A stretch of 8,657 bases of DNA from Paludibacteraceae bacterium (GCA_904502115.1 CAJGDW010000062.1:1-8657); one strand, 5' to 3'. Counted from the stretch's first letter, positions 1 through 7,225 are shown. The notes: generated by a model from the sequence alone, not told the origin. Program-made: numbers and translations.

Positions 1-1580
1 CTTATGTATTGAACCACCAAGACGATATAGTGGGCTTGGCGCAAACAGGAACCGGAAAAACCGCTGCCTTTGGTTTGCCCATGCTGCATTTAACCGATGC
101 CAAACGTACCGTTACGCAGTCGTTGGTATTGGCTCCTACGCGCGAATTGTGCGTGCAAATTGCCTCTGAATTGCGCAAATACAGTAGCAAAATGCCGCAA
201 ATACGCATTGTTGCCGTTTATGGTGGCGAAGACATCCGCAAACAGCTCAAAGAACTGGATAAAACCCCTCAAATTTTGGTGGCAACCCCCGGGCGTTTAA
301 TTGACTTGATGAACAGGGGTAAAGTGAACCTGTCGCAGGTGAATTATTTGGTGCTCGACGAGGCGGACGAAATGCTTAACATGGGTTTTGTAGACGACAT
401 TACTGCTATTTTGGAGCAAACGCCCGATACGCGTCGTACGTTGCTGTTCTCGGCTACCATGCCCCAAGAAATTGCCAATATCGCCAAAAATTACATGCGC
501 AATGCGCACGAAATTGCCGTAGGTAAACGGGGCGAGGCGGCGCAAAACGTAGAGCATTACTTTGTGCTTACCAAAAATACCTTGCGCTACGAGGTGTTGA
601 AACGTTTGCTCGACTATTATCCCGATATTTACGGTATTGTTTTTTGCCGTACCCGCATGGAAACCAAAGAGATAGCCGAAAAATTGATGATAGACGGCTA
701 TAATGCCGATGCCTTGCACGGCGATTTGTCGCAACCCCAGCGCGATTCGGTGATGAACAAGTTCAGAATCAAACACTTGCAAATTTTGGTGGCGACCGAC
801 GTAGCAGCACGTGGTTTGGACGTAAACGACCTTACCCACGTTATTCATTACGTGTTGCCCGACGACAAAGAAACCTATACCCACCGCAGTGGTAGAACGG
901 GTAGGGTCAACAAGCAAGGTATGTCCATTGCTTTGGTTACGCCCCGCGAAAAATTGGCCATTAAAAACATCGAAAAGGCCATTAAACGTACCTTTAAGCC
1001 CATGGAAATTCCTACGGGCATGGCGGTGTGCCAACGTCAGTTGATGCACATGTTTACGCAAATGAGTGAGGTAAGTTTGCATCCCAAATTGCACAAATTA
1101 TTGCCCGATGCTTACGCTACGTTGAGCGAATTCAGCAAAGAAGAAATCATAGCCCAATTGATATCGTATCGTTTTAATCCGTTGTTGGCTTACTACGAGA
1201 ATGCAGTCGATTTGCAGGCCATGATGCGCAAAGAACCCAAAGAAGAGGTAAAACCATCGCGCCGTCAGATGCGTCAGGCCGACAAAGGCAATACCTTGCG
1301 CCTTAAAATTAACCGTGGCAAGAACGATAAAATGGATCCACGCCGCTTGTTAGGCCTTATCAACGAGGTGGTGAGCGACCGCAATTTGGCCATCGGCGAT
1401 ATTGATATTTCGTCTAAGTTTACCTTTTTTGACGTGCCTAAAAACAGGGTAGAGCAGGTTATGGAGGCTTTTGCTACCAGTAAACGTGCCCGCGGTATTG
1501 TTATCGCTCCCGTCAAAGGCACGCAAGGAAGCAAGTCGCAGGTCGAAGGTCGCAAGTCGAAAGTCGCTTCGCAACGTTGA
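1..1580 (+). CDS. DEAD-box ATP-dependent RNA helicase with DbpA-type RNA-binding domain (5' partial)
   Basis: ATP-dependent remodelling of RNA duplexes in the cytoplasm; family members with this C-terminal domain often act in ribosome assembly. The frame is open from base 3, so the start and the Q motif lie upstream; I estimate about 35-45 missing residues from family architecture. Counting residues from the TTG at base 9, I see motif I GTGKT (14-18), Ia PTREL (43-47), Ib TPGR (93-96), II DEAD (117-120), III SAT (148-150), V ATDVAARGLDV (262-272) and VI HRSGRTGR (292-299). A charged linker (about 405-428) leads to an RRM-like DbpA domain at about 429-503, recognisable by KINRGKND, the LLGLI stretch and FTFFDVP. 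The final 19 residues (505-523, from base 1521) are a Lys/Ser/Gln-rich tail encoded by 7-bp repeats shared with an intergenic region further on, so they are probably not part of the ancestral protein. TGA at 1578-1580. A DeaD/CsdA-like role is possible; paralogue identity is uncertain. Confidence 0.95.
   Translation, partial: YVLNHQDDIVGLAQTGTGKTAAFGLPMLHLTDAKRTVTQSLVLAPTRELCVQIASELRKYSSKMPQIRIVAVYGGEDIRKQLKELDKTPQILVATPGRLIDLMNRGKVNLSQVNYLVLDEADEMLNMGFVDDITAILEQTPDTRRTLLFSATMPQEIANIAKNYMRNAHEIAVGKRGEAAQNVEHYFVLTKNTLRYEVLKRLLDYYPDIYGIVFCRTRMETKEIAEKLMIDGYNADALHGDLSQPQRDSVMNKFRIKHLQILVATDVAARGLDVNDLTHVIHYVLPDDKETYTHRSGRTGRVNKQGMSIALVTPREKLAIKNIEKAIKRTFKPMEIPTGMAVCQRQLMHMFTQMSEVSLHPKLHKLLPDAYATLSEFSKEEIIAQLISYRFNPLLAYYENAVDLQAMMRKEPKEEVKPSRRQMRQADKGNTLRLKINRGKNDKMDPRRLLGLINEVVSDRNLAIGDIDISSKFTFFDVPKNRVEQVMEAFATSKRARGIVIAPVKGTQGSKSQVEGRKSKVASQR
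1535..1569. repeat. GTCGMAR heptamer array inside the helicase 3' end
   Basis: Four complete 7-bp units with a partial fifth: GTCGCAG (1535), GTCGAAG (1542), GTCGCAA (1549), GTCGAAA (1556), then GTCGC (1563). The unit is not a multiple of three, so the peptide repeats only every 21 nt (KSQVEGR then KSKVASQ). The same units recur at 6830-6860 and 6919-6939 in non-coding DNA. Here the array lies in the open reading frame and supplies the end of the helicase. Confidence 0.85.
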
Positions 1581-1638
1581 ATCGTTAAATCGTTGAATCG
1601 CCTCACCGATTAGTCGATTAGTCGATTCACCGGTTAGT
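1575..1638. repeat. CG-phased octamer array after the helicase
   Basis: Eight consecutive 8-bp units each begin with CG, with positions 3-8 variable. The first three follow CGTTRAAT (1575, 1583, 1591), one is CGCCTCAC (1599), two are CGATTAGT (1607, 1615), then CGATTCAC (1623) and CGGTTAGT (1631). The helicase stop codon lies inside the first unit. The 18-mer CGATTAGTCGATTCACCG (1615-1632) recurs exactly at 7248-7265. Function unknown. Confidence 0.8.
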
Positions 1639-1639
1639 C

Positions 1640-1684
1640 AAAAAAAATATTGCAATCAGCACACTGATTGCAATATTTTTTTTT
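1640..1684 (+). terminator. Strong intrinsic terminator after the helicase gene
   Basis: A 12-bp core stem (1648-1659 with 1664-1675, including TTGCAATCAG/CTGATTGCAA) closes a CACA loop. It is extended by an A-run at 1640-1647 that can pair with the T-run at 1676-1683, about 20 bp without mismatch. A-tract before and T-tract after allow activity in both directions. It separates the helicase from the PBP transcription unit. Confidence 0.9.
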
Positions 1685-1691
1685 ATATTTG
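1684..1691 (+). promoter_or_regulatory. Bacteroidetes -7 box for the PBP gene
   Basis: TATATTTG matches the Bacteroidetes -7 consensus TAnnTTTG and ends 24 nt before the ATG at 1716, giving a short A-rich leader. No TTTG lies at the usual 19-21 bp upstream; the closest TTG (1668-1670) leaves only 13 bp and sits in the terminator stem. The -33 element is therefore weak or absent. The box starts at the last T of the preceding terminator. Confidence 0.55.
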
Positions 1692-1715
1692 TAATCCTTA
1701 ATCCCGAAAAATAAC

Positions 1716-4073
1716 ATGAATAAAAAAAATAAAGCAGGAAAGACGCGAATTGGATGGATTATAGCCATTTGGAGTCTGTTTGCCATTGCTGTTATTTCTG
1801 TTATATTGGTCTTTGTCTTAATTGCAAAAGGACAAATTGGCTATATACCTGATATAGAGGAACTTCAAAATCCAAAAAATAAATACGCCTCAGAATTATA
1901 TACTTCAGATGGGGTAGTTTTTGGTCGTTATTTTGCAGGTCAAAATAACCGTGTTGCTGTTTCGTACCAAGAAATTTCTCCTTATTTGAAACAAGCCTTG
2001 TTGGCAACCGAAGATATTCGTTTCCACGAACATTCGGGTGTCGATGGTCGCTCGTTGTTCCGTGCCATTGTAAAACGTGGTATTTTGGGACAAAAAAGTG
2101 CCGGTGGTGGTAGTACCATTACCCAACAATTAGCCAAATTGTTGTATTCGCCTACCGCAGAAAGCCTTTACCAACGTGCGCTTCAAAAACCCATTGAGTG
2201 GGTGATTGCCGTACAGTTGGAACGCTACTACACCAAAGAAGAGATTATGACCATGTACCTCAATCAGTTCGACTTTTTGAACAATGCAGTAGGTATTAAA
2301 TCGGCCGCACAAATTTATTTCAACACTACTCCCGATCAACTAAATTTGCAACAATCGGCTATGTTGGTGGGTATGTTGCAAAATCCAGCTTATCACAATC
2401 CACGCAGATTTCCTGATCGTGTAAAAGATCGTCGAAACAACGTATTGGAACAAATGGCTAAATACGGCTATATTACACCTCAAGAGTGTGACTCTGTAAA
2501 ACAATTGCCCATTGTGTTGGATTTCCATTCGAGCGATCATAAAGAAGGTATAGCACCTTATTTCCGCGAATATTTGCGTCAAACCATGACAGCAAAGAAA
2601 CCAGAGCGTAAAAATTATGCTTCGTGGCAAGAACAAAAATTTGTAGAGGATTCGATTGCTTGGCATAACGATCCATTGTTTGGTTGGTGTAATAAAAACA
2701 GGAAACCAAACGGCGAAAATTACGACTTGTATACCGATGGTTTGCGCATCTTTACTACCATCGATTCGCGCATGCAAAAATACGCAGAAGAAGCGGTGGA
2801 TGAGCATGTATCGGGTTATTTGCAAGAAGAATTCTTTAAGGAATGTTCTAAAAAAAGATCAGCTCCCTTCTCGTGGAAGGTAACGCAAGATGAAATTAAC
2901 AGCATTCTTAATCGTACCAAACGCCAATCGGAACGTTATCTTAAAATGAAACGTGCTGGTGCAACTACCGAAGAAATAGACAAGGTTTTTACAACACCTA
3001 CCAACATGCGCGTGTTTAATGGTAAACAATACGTCGATACCATTTTAACCCCCATGGACTCCATTCGTTGGGATAAATATTTCTTGCGTTGTGGTTTTAT
3101 GTCGATGAATCCTATCAACGGACACGTTAAAGCATACGTGGGTGGTCCTAATTTCTCGGCCTTCCAATACGATATGGCTACTCAAGGTAAACGTCAAGTG
3201 GGTTCTACCATTAAACCTTATTTATATACCTTGGCCATGGAAGAAGGCATGGAACCATGCAGTACCGTTCCCAATACGCAACCTACTTTTGTGTTGCCTG
3301 ATGGCAAGGTGTGGGCACCTCGTAACGATTCTAAAAAACACATTGGCGAAATGGTAACCCTTAAATGGGGCCTATCGCAATCCAATAACTGGATTTCGGC
3401 GCATTTGATACGCGAGTTTGGTCCACAAGCATTGGTAAAATTGATGCATTCCTTTGGTATTAAGAGTTACTTAGATCCGGTTGTTTCGTTGTGTTTAGGT
3501 CCTGCAGAGGTATCAGTAGCAGAGATGGTAGATGCTTATACCACCTTTGTTAATAAAGGTATTCGTGTAGAACCGATGTATGTTACCAGAATCGAAGACA
3601 ACGATGGCAATGTATTGGCGACCTTTAGTCCACGCATGAACGAAATTATTAGCGAAGAAACATCGTACAAAATGCTCAATATGTTGCAAGCTGTTGTGAA
3701 CGAAGGTACAGGTACTCGATTGCGCAGAATCTATAAACTAACCGGCGAGATTGGCGGTAAAACGGGTACTACCCAAAATAACTCTGACGGTTGGTTTATT
3801 GGTGTTACACCCGAATTGGTATCGGGTGCATGGGTAGGGGGCGAAGATCGTTCCATTCACTTTGATAGAATGGCGGTAGGTCAGGGTGCTTCTATGGCAT
3901 TGCCTATCTGGGCGTTATACATGCAAAAATTGTATGCCGACCCAACCTTAGGATTTGTAGACGGTACACATTTTGATATTCCACAAGCATACAAAGAAAA
4001 TGCTAAATGCGACGAAAATACCACCAATAGTACCAGTAGCGCATCGTCTGACGATATTTTTGGAGAATTTTAA
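1716..4073 (+). CDS. Bifunctional penicillin-binding protein 1A (GT51 transglycosylase plus transpeptidase)
   Basis: Class A PBP of the inner membrane, facing the periplasm; polymerises lipid II into glycan strands and cross-links the peptides. At 785 aa the length is normal. A short basic cytoplasmic end (KKNKAGKTR) precedes one membrane segment at about 13-38. The GT51 domain shows ATEDIRFHEHSGVD (97-110, catalytic Glu99), GGSTITQQLAK (131-141) and KPIEWVIAVQLE (158-169). The transpeptidase domain has the serine motif STIK (497-500, nucleophile Ser497), the SxN motif SNN (556-558) and KTGTT (682-686), so both active sites look intact. A Lys/Arg-rich stretch at about 290-450 separates the domains. 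The C-terminal tail (about 764-785) is polar, Ser/Thr/Asp-rich. ATG 1716 is chosen because it lies just after the -7 box and gives a normal N-terminus. It may be co-transcribed with the glucanotransferase. The pbpC and mtgA families are excluded by the domain set. Confidence 0.95.
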   Translation: MNKKNKAGKTRIGWIIAIWSLFAIAVISVILVFVLIAKGQIGYIPDIEELQNPKNKYASELYTSDGVVFGRYFAGQNNRVAVSYQEISPYLKQALLATEDIRFHEHSGVDGRSLFRAIVKRGILGQKSAGGGSTITQQLAKLLYSPTAESLYQRALQKPIEWVIAVQLERYYTKEEIMTMYLNQFDFLNNAVGIKSAAQIYFNTTPDQLNLQQSAMLVGMLQNPAYHNPRRFPDRVKDRRNNVLEQMAKYGYITPQECDSVKQLPIVLDFHSSDHKEGIAPYFREYLRQTMTAKKPERKNYASWQEQKFVEDSIAWHNDPLFGWCNKNRKPNGENYDLYTDGLRIFTTIDSRMQKYAEEAVDEHVSGYLQEEFFKECSKKRSAPFSWKVTQDEINSILNRTKRQSERYLKMKRAGATTEEIDKVFTTPTNMRVFNGKQYVDTILTPMDSIRWDKYFLRCGFMSMNPINGHVKAYVGGPNFSAFQYDMATQGKRQVGSTIKPYLYTLAMEEGMEPCSTVPNTQPTFVLPDGKVWAPRNDSKKHIGEMVTLKWGLSQSNNWISAHLIREFGPQALVKLMHSFGIKSYLDPVVSLCLGPAEVSVAEMVDAYTTFVNKGIRVEPMYVTRIEDNDGNVLATFSPRMNEIISEETSYKMLNMLQAVVNEGTGTRLRRIYKLTGEIGGKTGTTQNNSDGWFIGVTPELVSGAWVGGEDRSIHFDRMAVGQGASMALPIWALYMQKLYADPTLGFVDGTHFDIPQAYKENAKCDENTTNSTSSASSDDIFGEF

Positions 4074-4112
4074 TTGTAACAAAAATCATACATAACATTT
4101 AAAATCAATATC

Positions 4113-6797
4113 ATGAAAATTCACTTTAGTATTAAGTACTTTACCCAATGGGGACAAAACATGTCTATTTTGGGTAATTTGCCTCAACTAGGTGGCAACG
4201 ACCCAGCTAAAGCCTTGTTTATGAATTTCCAATGGAAAGAAAACTGGTCGTATACCATCGAGGTAGAAGCTACAGAACCTTTCGAGTTAAATTACCGCTA
4301 TTTGTTGAAAGACAACAACGGTTTGGATAACTTTGAATGGGGTACAGACCGTACCATTAAGGTAGATCCTGCCGCTCAAAACGATTTATATTTGTACGAT
4401 ACTTGGAACAATCCTGGCGCTATCGAAAACGTGTTTATGACATCGCCTTTCCAAGATGTATTGTTCAAAGATAACTACATTCCTGTTAAACCATCGGCTA
4501 AAAAGAAATACACCCACATTTTCCGTGTAAAAGCTCCTTTGTTGAAAAAAGGCGAAGGTTTGTGCTTGGTGGGCAATGTAAAAGCCTTGGGTGCATGGGA
4601 CGGTGCTAAATGCTTGCCATTGAGCAACGAAAACAGTCCTTGGTGGAGCGTAAAAGTAGACCTTTCTAAAATCAAAGAAGAAGGTGTTAGCTACAAATAC
4701 GCTATCTACGACCTAGAAGACAAAGAATTCCGTTATTTTGAAAACGGTCCAGACCGTTATGCTCCTGTAACGGGCGATGGCAAATCGCTTACCATGGTAA
4801 CCGATTGCTTTGCTAATTTCTACAACCAATCATTCCACGGTGCTGGTGTAGGTATTCCTGTATTCAGTATCCGTACCCAAAACAGCTTTGGTGTAGGTGA
4901 CTTTGGCGATATCAAACTATTGGTAGACTGGGCAGCTAAAGTAGGCTTGAAATTGATTCAATTGTTGCCGCTAAACGATAGCAATGGTACCCATACCAAT
5001 GCCGACGTATTGCCATACGCTGCTATTACCGCCTTTGGTTTGAACCCCTTGTTCTTAAACTTGTTAAAAATGGGAAAACTATCGGACGAAAACCCATTGA
5101 TGCAAGAATATTATAGCAAACAACAAGCCCTAAATGCATCGCCATTGATGGAATTTATGGACGTTATTGGCTATAAATACGCTTACGCTAACGCACTTTA
5201 CTACCAAGAAAAAGAACAATTCTTGGCCAACGAAGACTTCAAAAAATACTTTGAAGAAAATAAATACTGGTTGGTGGCTTATTCGGCATTCTGCGCTATG
5301 CGCGATGAGTTTGGTACATCCGACTATACCCAATGGGGCGAATACGCTGTTTACAGCCAAGAAAAAGTACAACAATACGTTGATTCGCACTTTGACCAAG
5401 TGGCTGTTAACTACTTTATGCAATACCACTTGCACGTACAATTGCTAGAAGCTACCCAATATGCACACGAACACGGCATCATCGTTAAAGGCGATATTCC
5501 AATTGGTGTAAACCGCAATGGGGTAGACACTTGGGTGAACCCAGAACTGTTCAACATGGATATGCAAGCCGGTGCTCCACCTGACATGTTTGCTATCAAA
5601 GGCCAAAATTGGGAGCTTCCTACCTATAATTGGGAAAAAATGGAAGAAACAGGCTTTGCATGGTGGCGTCAACGTTTTGCTCAAATGAGTAACTATTTTG
5701 ATACCTTCCGTGTAGACCACATTTTGGGCTTCTTCCGTATTTGGCAAATCCCATACGAACAAGAAGAAGGTATTATGGGTTACTTGAATCCTTCTATCCC
5801 TGTTCACATCAACGAATTTGCCGAAAAAGGCATCCGTTTTGACTACAACCGTTTCTGTATGCCATTCATTACCGATGCGGTGATGTGGGAAATCTTTGGC
5901 GACGAAGCACCTTGGGTAAAAGCCAACTGCATTGACATCTTTGATGGTTGGATTTTGCGCTTGAAACCTATTTGCGATACCCAAAAGAAAGTGGAAGCCA
6001 TGTTCCAAAAAGGCATGATTTCCGAAAAAATCAAATGGGGCTTGTTCGACCTTATCTCTAACGTATTGTTCTTTGAGGTTAAAGGTTCTAACGGCACTCA
6101 ATTCTATCCTCGCTACGGCATGCAAGTGCTTACCACTTTCCGTTACTTGGATAGCCACATTCAACGCAAAATTGAAGAATTGTACGTAGATTATTTCTAT
6201 CGTCGTCAAGATGGTCACTGGAAATATTCAGCACTACGCAAATTGCCTGCATTAAAACGCAGTACCAACATGATGATTTGCGGCGAAGACCTTGGTATGA
6301 TGGCCGATTGCGTTACCAGCGTAATGAACGAACTAGGTATCTTAAGCCTTGAAATCCAACGTGCTCCTAAAGTAGATACCATCGAGTTCTTCCACCCAGC
6401 CGATGCTAAATACCTATCGGTAGTAACTCCTTCTACACACGATATGAGTACCATTCGTGGTTGGTGGGAAGAAAAACCCGATGTAACCCAACGTTTCTAC
6501 AACCAACAACTAGGTCACTGGGGACAAGCTCCTTACTTTGCTGAATGGTGGGTTTGCCGCGATATTTTGGTACAACACCTATATTCACCAGCTATGTGGG
6601 CTATCTTCCAAATTCAAGACTTGTTTAGCATTTCTGATTCTATGCGTCGTGAAAACCCCAACGATGAACGTATCAACGTTCCTTCTAATACCAAAAACAG
6701 TTGGCGTTATCGCATGCACATGACCATGGAGGATTTGATTAATAATGATGCGTTTAATAATGAGTTGAAAAACTACATTAAACAAGCAGGTAGATAA
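4113..6797 (+). CDS. malQ: 4-alpha-glucanotransferase, DPE2-like (two CBM20 domains plus GH77)
   Basis: Transfers alpha-1,4-glucan segments or glucosyl units between maltose, malto-oligosaccharides and larger glucans. No signal peptide, so cytosolic. Two N-terminal starch-binding CBM20 domains are seen: about 1-100 (GNLPQLGGND, NFQWKENWSYTIEV) and about 133-235 (LVGNVKALGAWDG, ENGPDRYAP). The GH77 barrel follows from about 245 (IPVFSIRTQNSFGVGDFGD). Catalytic residues by family motif: nucleophile Asp535 in FRVDH, acid/base Glu725 in ICGEDLG, transition-state Asp777 in STHD. In Thermus-type MalQ the first two are about 47 residues apart; here 190, an insertion of roughly 140 residues as in plant DPE2. 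The 894-aa length also fits DPE2 rather than ~500-700-aa MalQ. ATG 4113 follows a 39-nt A/T-rich gap after the PBP gene with no terminator or clear promoter, so co-transcription is likely. The symbol is the general family name; a DPE2 substrate preference is inferred. Confidence 0.93.
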   Translation: MKIHFSIKYFTQWGQNMSILGNLPQLGGNDPAKALFMNFQWKENWSYTIEVEATEPFELNYRYLLKDNNGLDNFEWGTDRTIKVDPAAQNDLYLYDTWNNPGAIENVFMTSPFQDVLFKDNYIPVKPSAKKKYTHIFRVKAPLLKKGEGLCLVGNVKALGAWDGAKCLPLSNENSPWWSVKVDLSKIKEEGVSYKYAIYDLEDKEFRYFENGPDRYAPVTGDGKSLTMVTDCFANFYNQSFHGAGVGIPVFSIRTQNSFGVGDFGDIKLLVDWAAKVGLKLIQLLPLNDSNGTHTNADVLPYAAITAFGLNPLFLNLLKMGKLSDENPLMQEYYSKQQALNASPLMEFMDVIGYKYAYANALYYQEKEQFLANEDFKKYFEENKYWLVAYSAFCAMRDEFGTSDYTQWGEYAVYSQEKVQQYVDSHFDQVAVNYFMQYHLHVQLLEATQYAHEHGIIVKGDIPIGVNRNGVDTWVNPELFNMDMQAGAPPDMFAIKGQNWELPTYNWEKMEETGFAWWRQRFAQMSNYFDTFRVDHILGFFRIWQIPYEQEEGIMGYLNPSIPVHINEFAEKGIRFDYNRFCMPFITDAVMWEIFGDEAPWVKANCIDIFDGWILRLKPICDTQKKVEAMFQKGMISEKIKWGLFDLISNVLFFEVKGSNGTQFYPRYGMQVLTTFRYLDSHIQRKIEELYVDYFYRRQDGHWKYSALRKLPALKRSTNMMICGEDLGMMADCVTSVMNELGILSLEIQRAPKVDTIEFFHPADAKYLSVVTPSTHDMSTIRGWWEEKPDVTQRFYNQQLGHWGQAPYFAEWWVCRDILVQHLYSPAMWAIFQIQDLFSISDSMRRENPNDERINVPSNTKNSWRYRMHMTMEDLINNDAFNNELKNYIKQAGR

Positions 6798-6827
6798 AAA
6801 AAAAGAGGCGCAAGCCTCTTTTTTTTT
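6796..6827 (+). terminator. Intrinsic terminator overlapping the glucanotransferase stop codon
   Basis: Stem GAGGC (6805-6809) and GCCTC (6814-6818) closes a GCAA tetraloop of the stable GNRA class. Nine A's upstream (6796-6804) face nine T's downstream (6819-6827) and extend the stem to about 14 bp. The last two bases of TAA (6795-6797) belong to the A-run. Symmetry suggests possible bidirectional action. Confidence 0.9.
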
Positions 6828-6829
6828 AT

Positions 6830-6860
6830 GTCGAAAGTCGCAAGTCGAAGGTCGAAGGTC
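6830..6860. repeat. GTCGMAR heptamer array, intergenic copy 1
   Basis: GTCGAAA (6830), GTCGCAA (6837), GTCGAAG (6844), GTCGAAG (6851), then GTC (6858). Same unit and orientation as the array at the helicase 3' end. It starts three bases after the terminator T-run. Confidence 0.85.
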
Positions 6861-6898
6861 TTTCGGTCCCTGAGCTTGTCGAAGGGCCCAGAAAGACC
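6857..6898. repeat. Hairpin formed by the inverted TTCGACARGCTCAG element
   Basis: Outer arms GGTCTTTC (6857-6864) and GAAAGACC (6891-6898) are perfect complements. Inside, GG (6865-6866) pairs with CC (6888-6889) and CCCT (6868-6871) with AGGG (6883-6886), with one T/C mismatch, one bulged A and an 11-nt loop. The core (6864-6889) is the reverse complement, with one difference in 26, of the copy at 7157-7182. A REP-like extragenic palindrome is the best description. Confidence 0.75.
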
Positions 6899-6918
6899 GC
6901 AAGGCCTGTGCAAAAAAA

Positions 6919-6939
6919 GTCGAAAGTCGAAGGTCGCAT
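6919..6939. repeat. GTCGMAR heptamer array, intergenic copy 2
   Basis: GTCGAAA (6919), GTCGAAG (6926) and GTCGCAT (6933), preceded by seven A's. A second short array of the same family, about 60 bp after the first, with the hairpin element between them. Confidence 0.75.
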
Positions 6940-6959
6940 GTTGGGCCCTTTTTCCATTC

Positions 6960-7039
6960 GGGCACTTGAATATTTCTTTTGCGACTCGGCATAATCAATG
7001 CTGGGCACTTTAATATCTTTGGCTTCGCCTCGGCTTAGT
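6960..7039. repeat. Diverged direct repeat of about 37 bp, period 43
   Basis: Copy one starts at 6960 and copy two at 7003, both with GGGCACTT then AATAT after one differing base. They continue with related ends (CGACTCGGCATA versus CGCCTCGGCTTA). Alignment needs about one gap. On the minus strand they read as two related peptide stretches (AESQKKYSSA and RGEAKDIKVP). They may be an old duplication within a repeat element or a decayed coding remnant. Confidence 0.5.
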
Positions 7040-7077
7040 TCAAGCAAGCTTGACTCTGCGCTCGCCTTGCACAAAGA

Positions 7078-7097
7078 TTCGACAGGCTCAGTGACCG
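7078..7097. repeat. TTCGACAGGCTCAG element, diverged forward copy
   Basis: TTCGACAGGCTCAGTGACCG differs from the other forward copies by GTGACC in place of GGGACC. It lacks the upstream CCC that would pair with GGG, so hairpin potential is mostly lost. It looks like a decayed member. Confidence 0.7.
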
Positions 7098-7152
7098 CAT
7101 TGCTTCTGCTCTCGCTGCTCGAAAAATTCCTAATTATCTCGATTCATTGATT

Positions 7153-7225
7153 ATTCGGGCCCTTCGACAGGCTCAGGGACCGAATGGGATCGCCCTTCGA
7201 CAAGCTCAGGGACCGAATGGGATCG
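7153..7225. repeat. Tandem 33-bp units of the TTCGACARGCTCAG element
   Basis: Two 33-bp units abut at 7160-7192 and 7193-7225. They differ at one base (G at 7170, A at 7203) and each ends in ACCGAATGGGATCG. The first can fold ATTCGG (7153-7158) with CCGAAT (7180-7185) and CCCT (7160-7163) with AGGG (7175-7178) across a G/A mismatch, leaving an 11-nt loop. High identity implies recent duplication or homogenisation. Confidence 0.85.

Noticed and set aside
297..1094. Long minus-strand frame (265 codons) opposite the helicase
   Set aside because: It lies fully antisense to a gene with all DEAD-box motifs intact and has no recognisable domain or promoter. The same holds for minus frames at 2340-2825, 5445-6218, 7625-8065 and 8041-8649.
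6826..7074. Minus-strand frame of 82 codons in the repeat island
   Set aside because: Its second half is translated heptamer and hairpin repeats (RPSTFDLRLST type) and it runs into the terminator. Not called as a gene; its first part is kept only as a possible remnant.
6864..7182. Invertible promoter segment of the capsule phase-variation kind
   Set aside because: The inverted pair does not enclose the 7324-7355 promoter. The only TAnnTTTG match inside (TATCTTTG, 7014-7021) lacks a -33 box at proper spacing and points at no nearby start; no recombinase is present.
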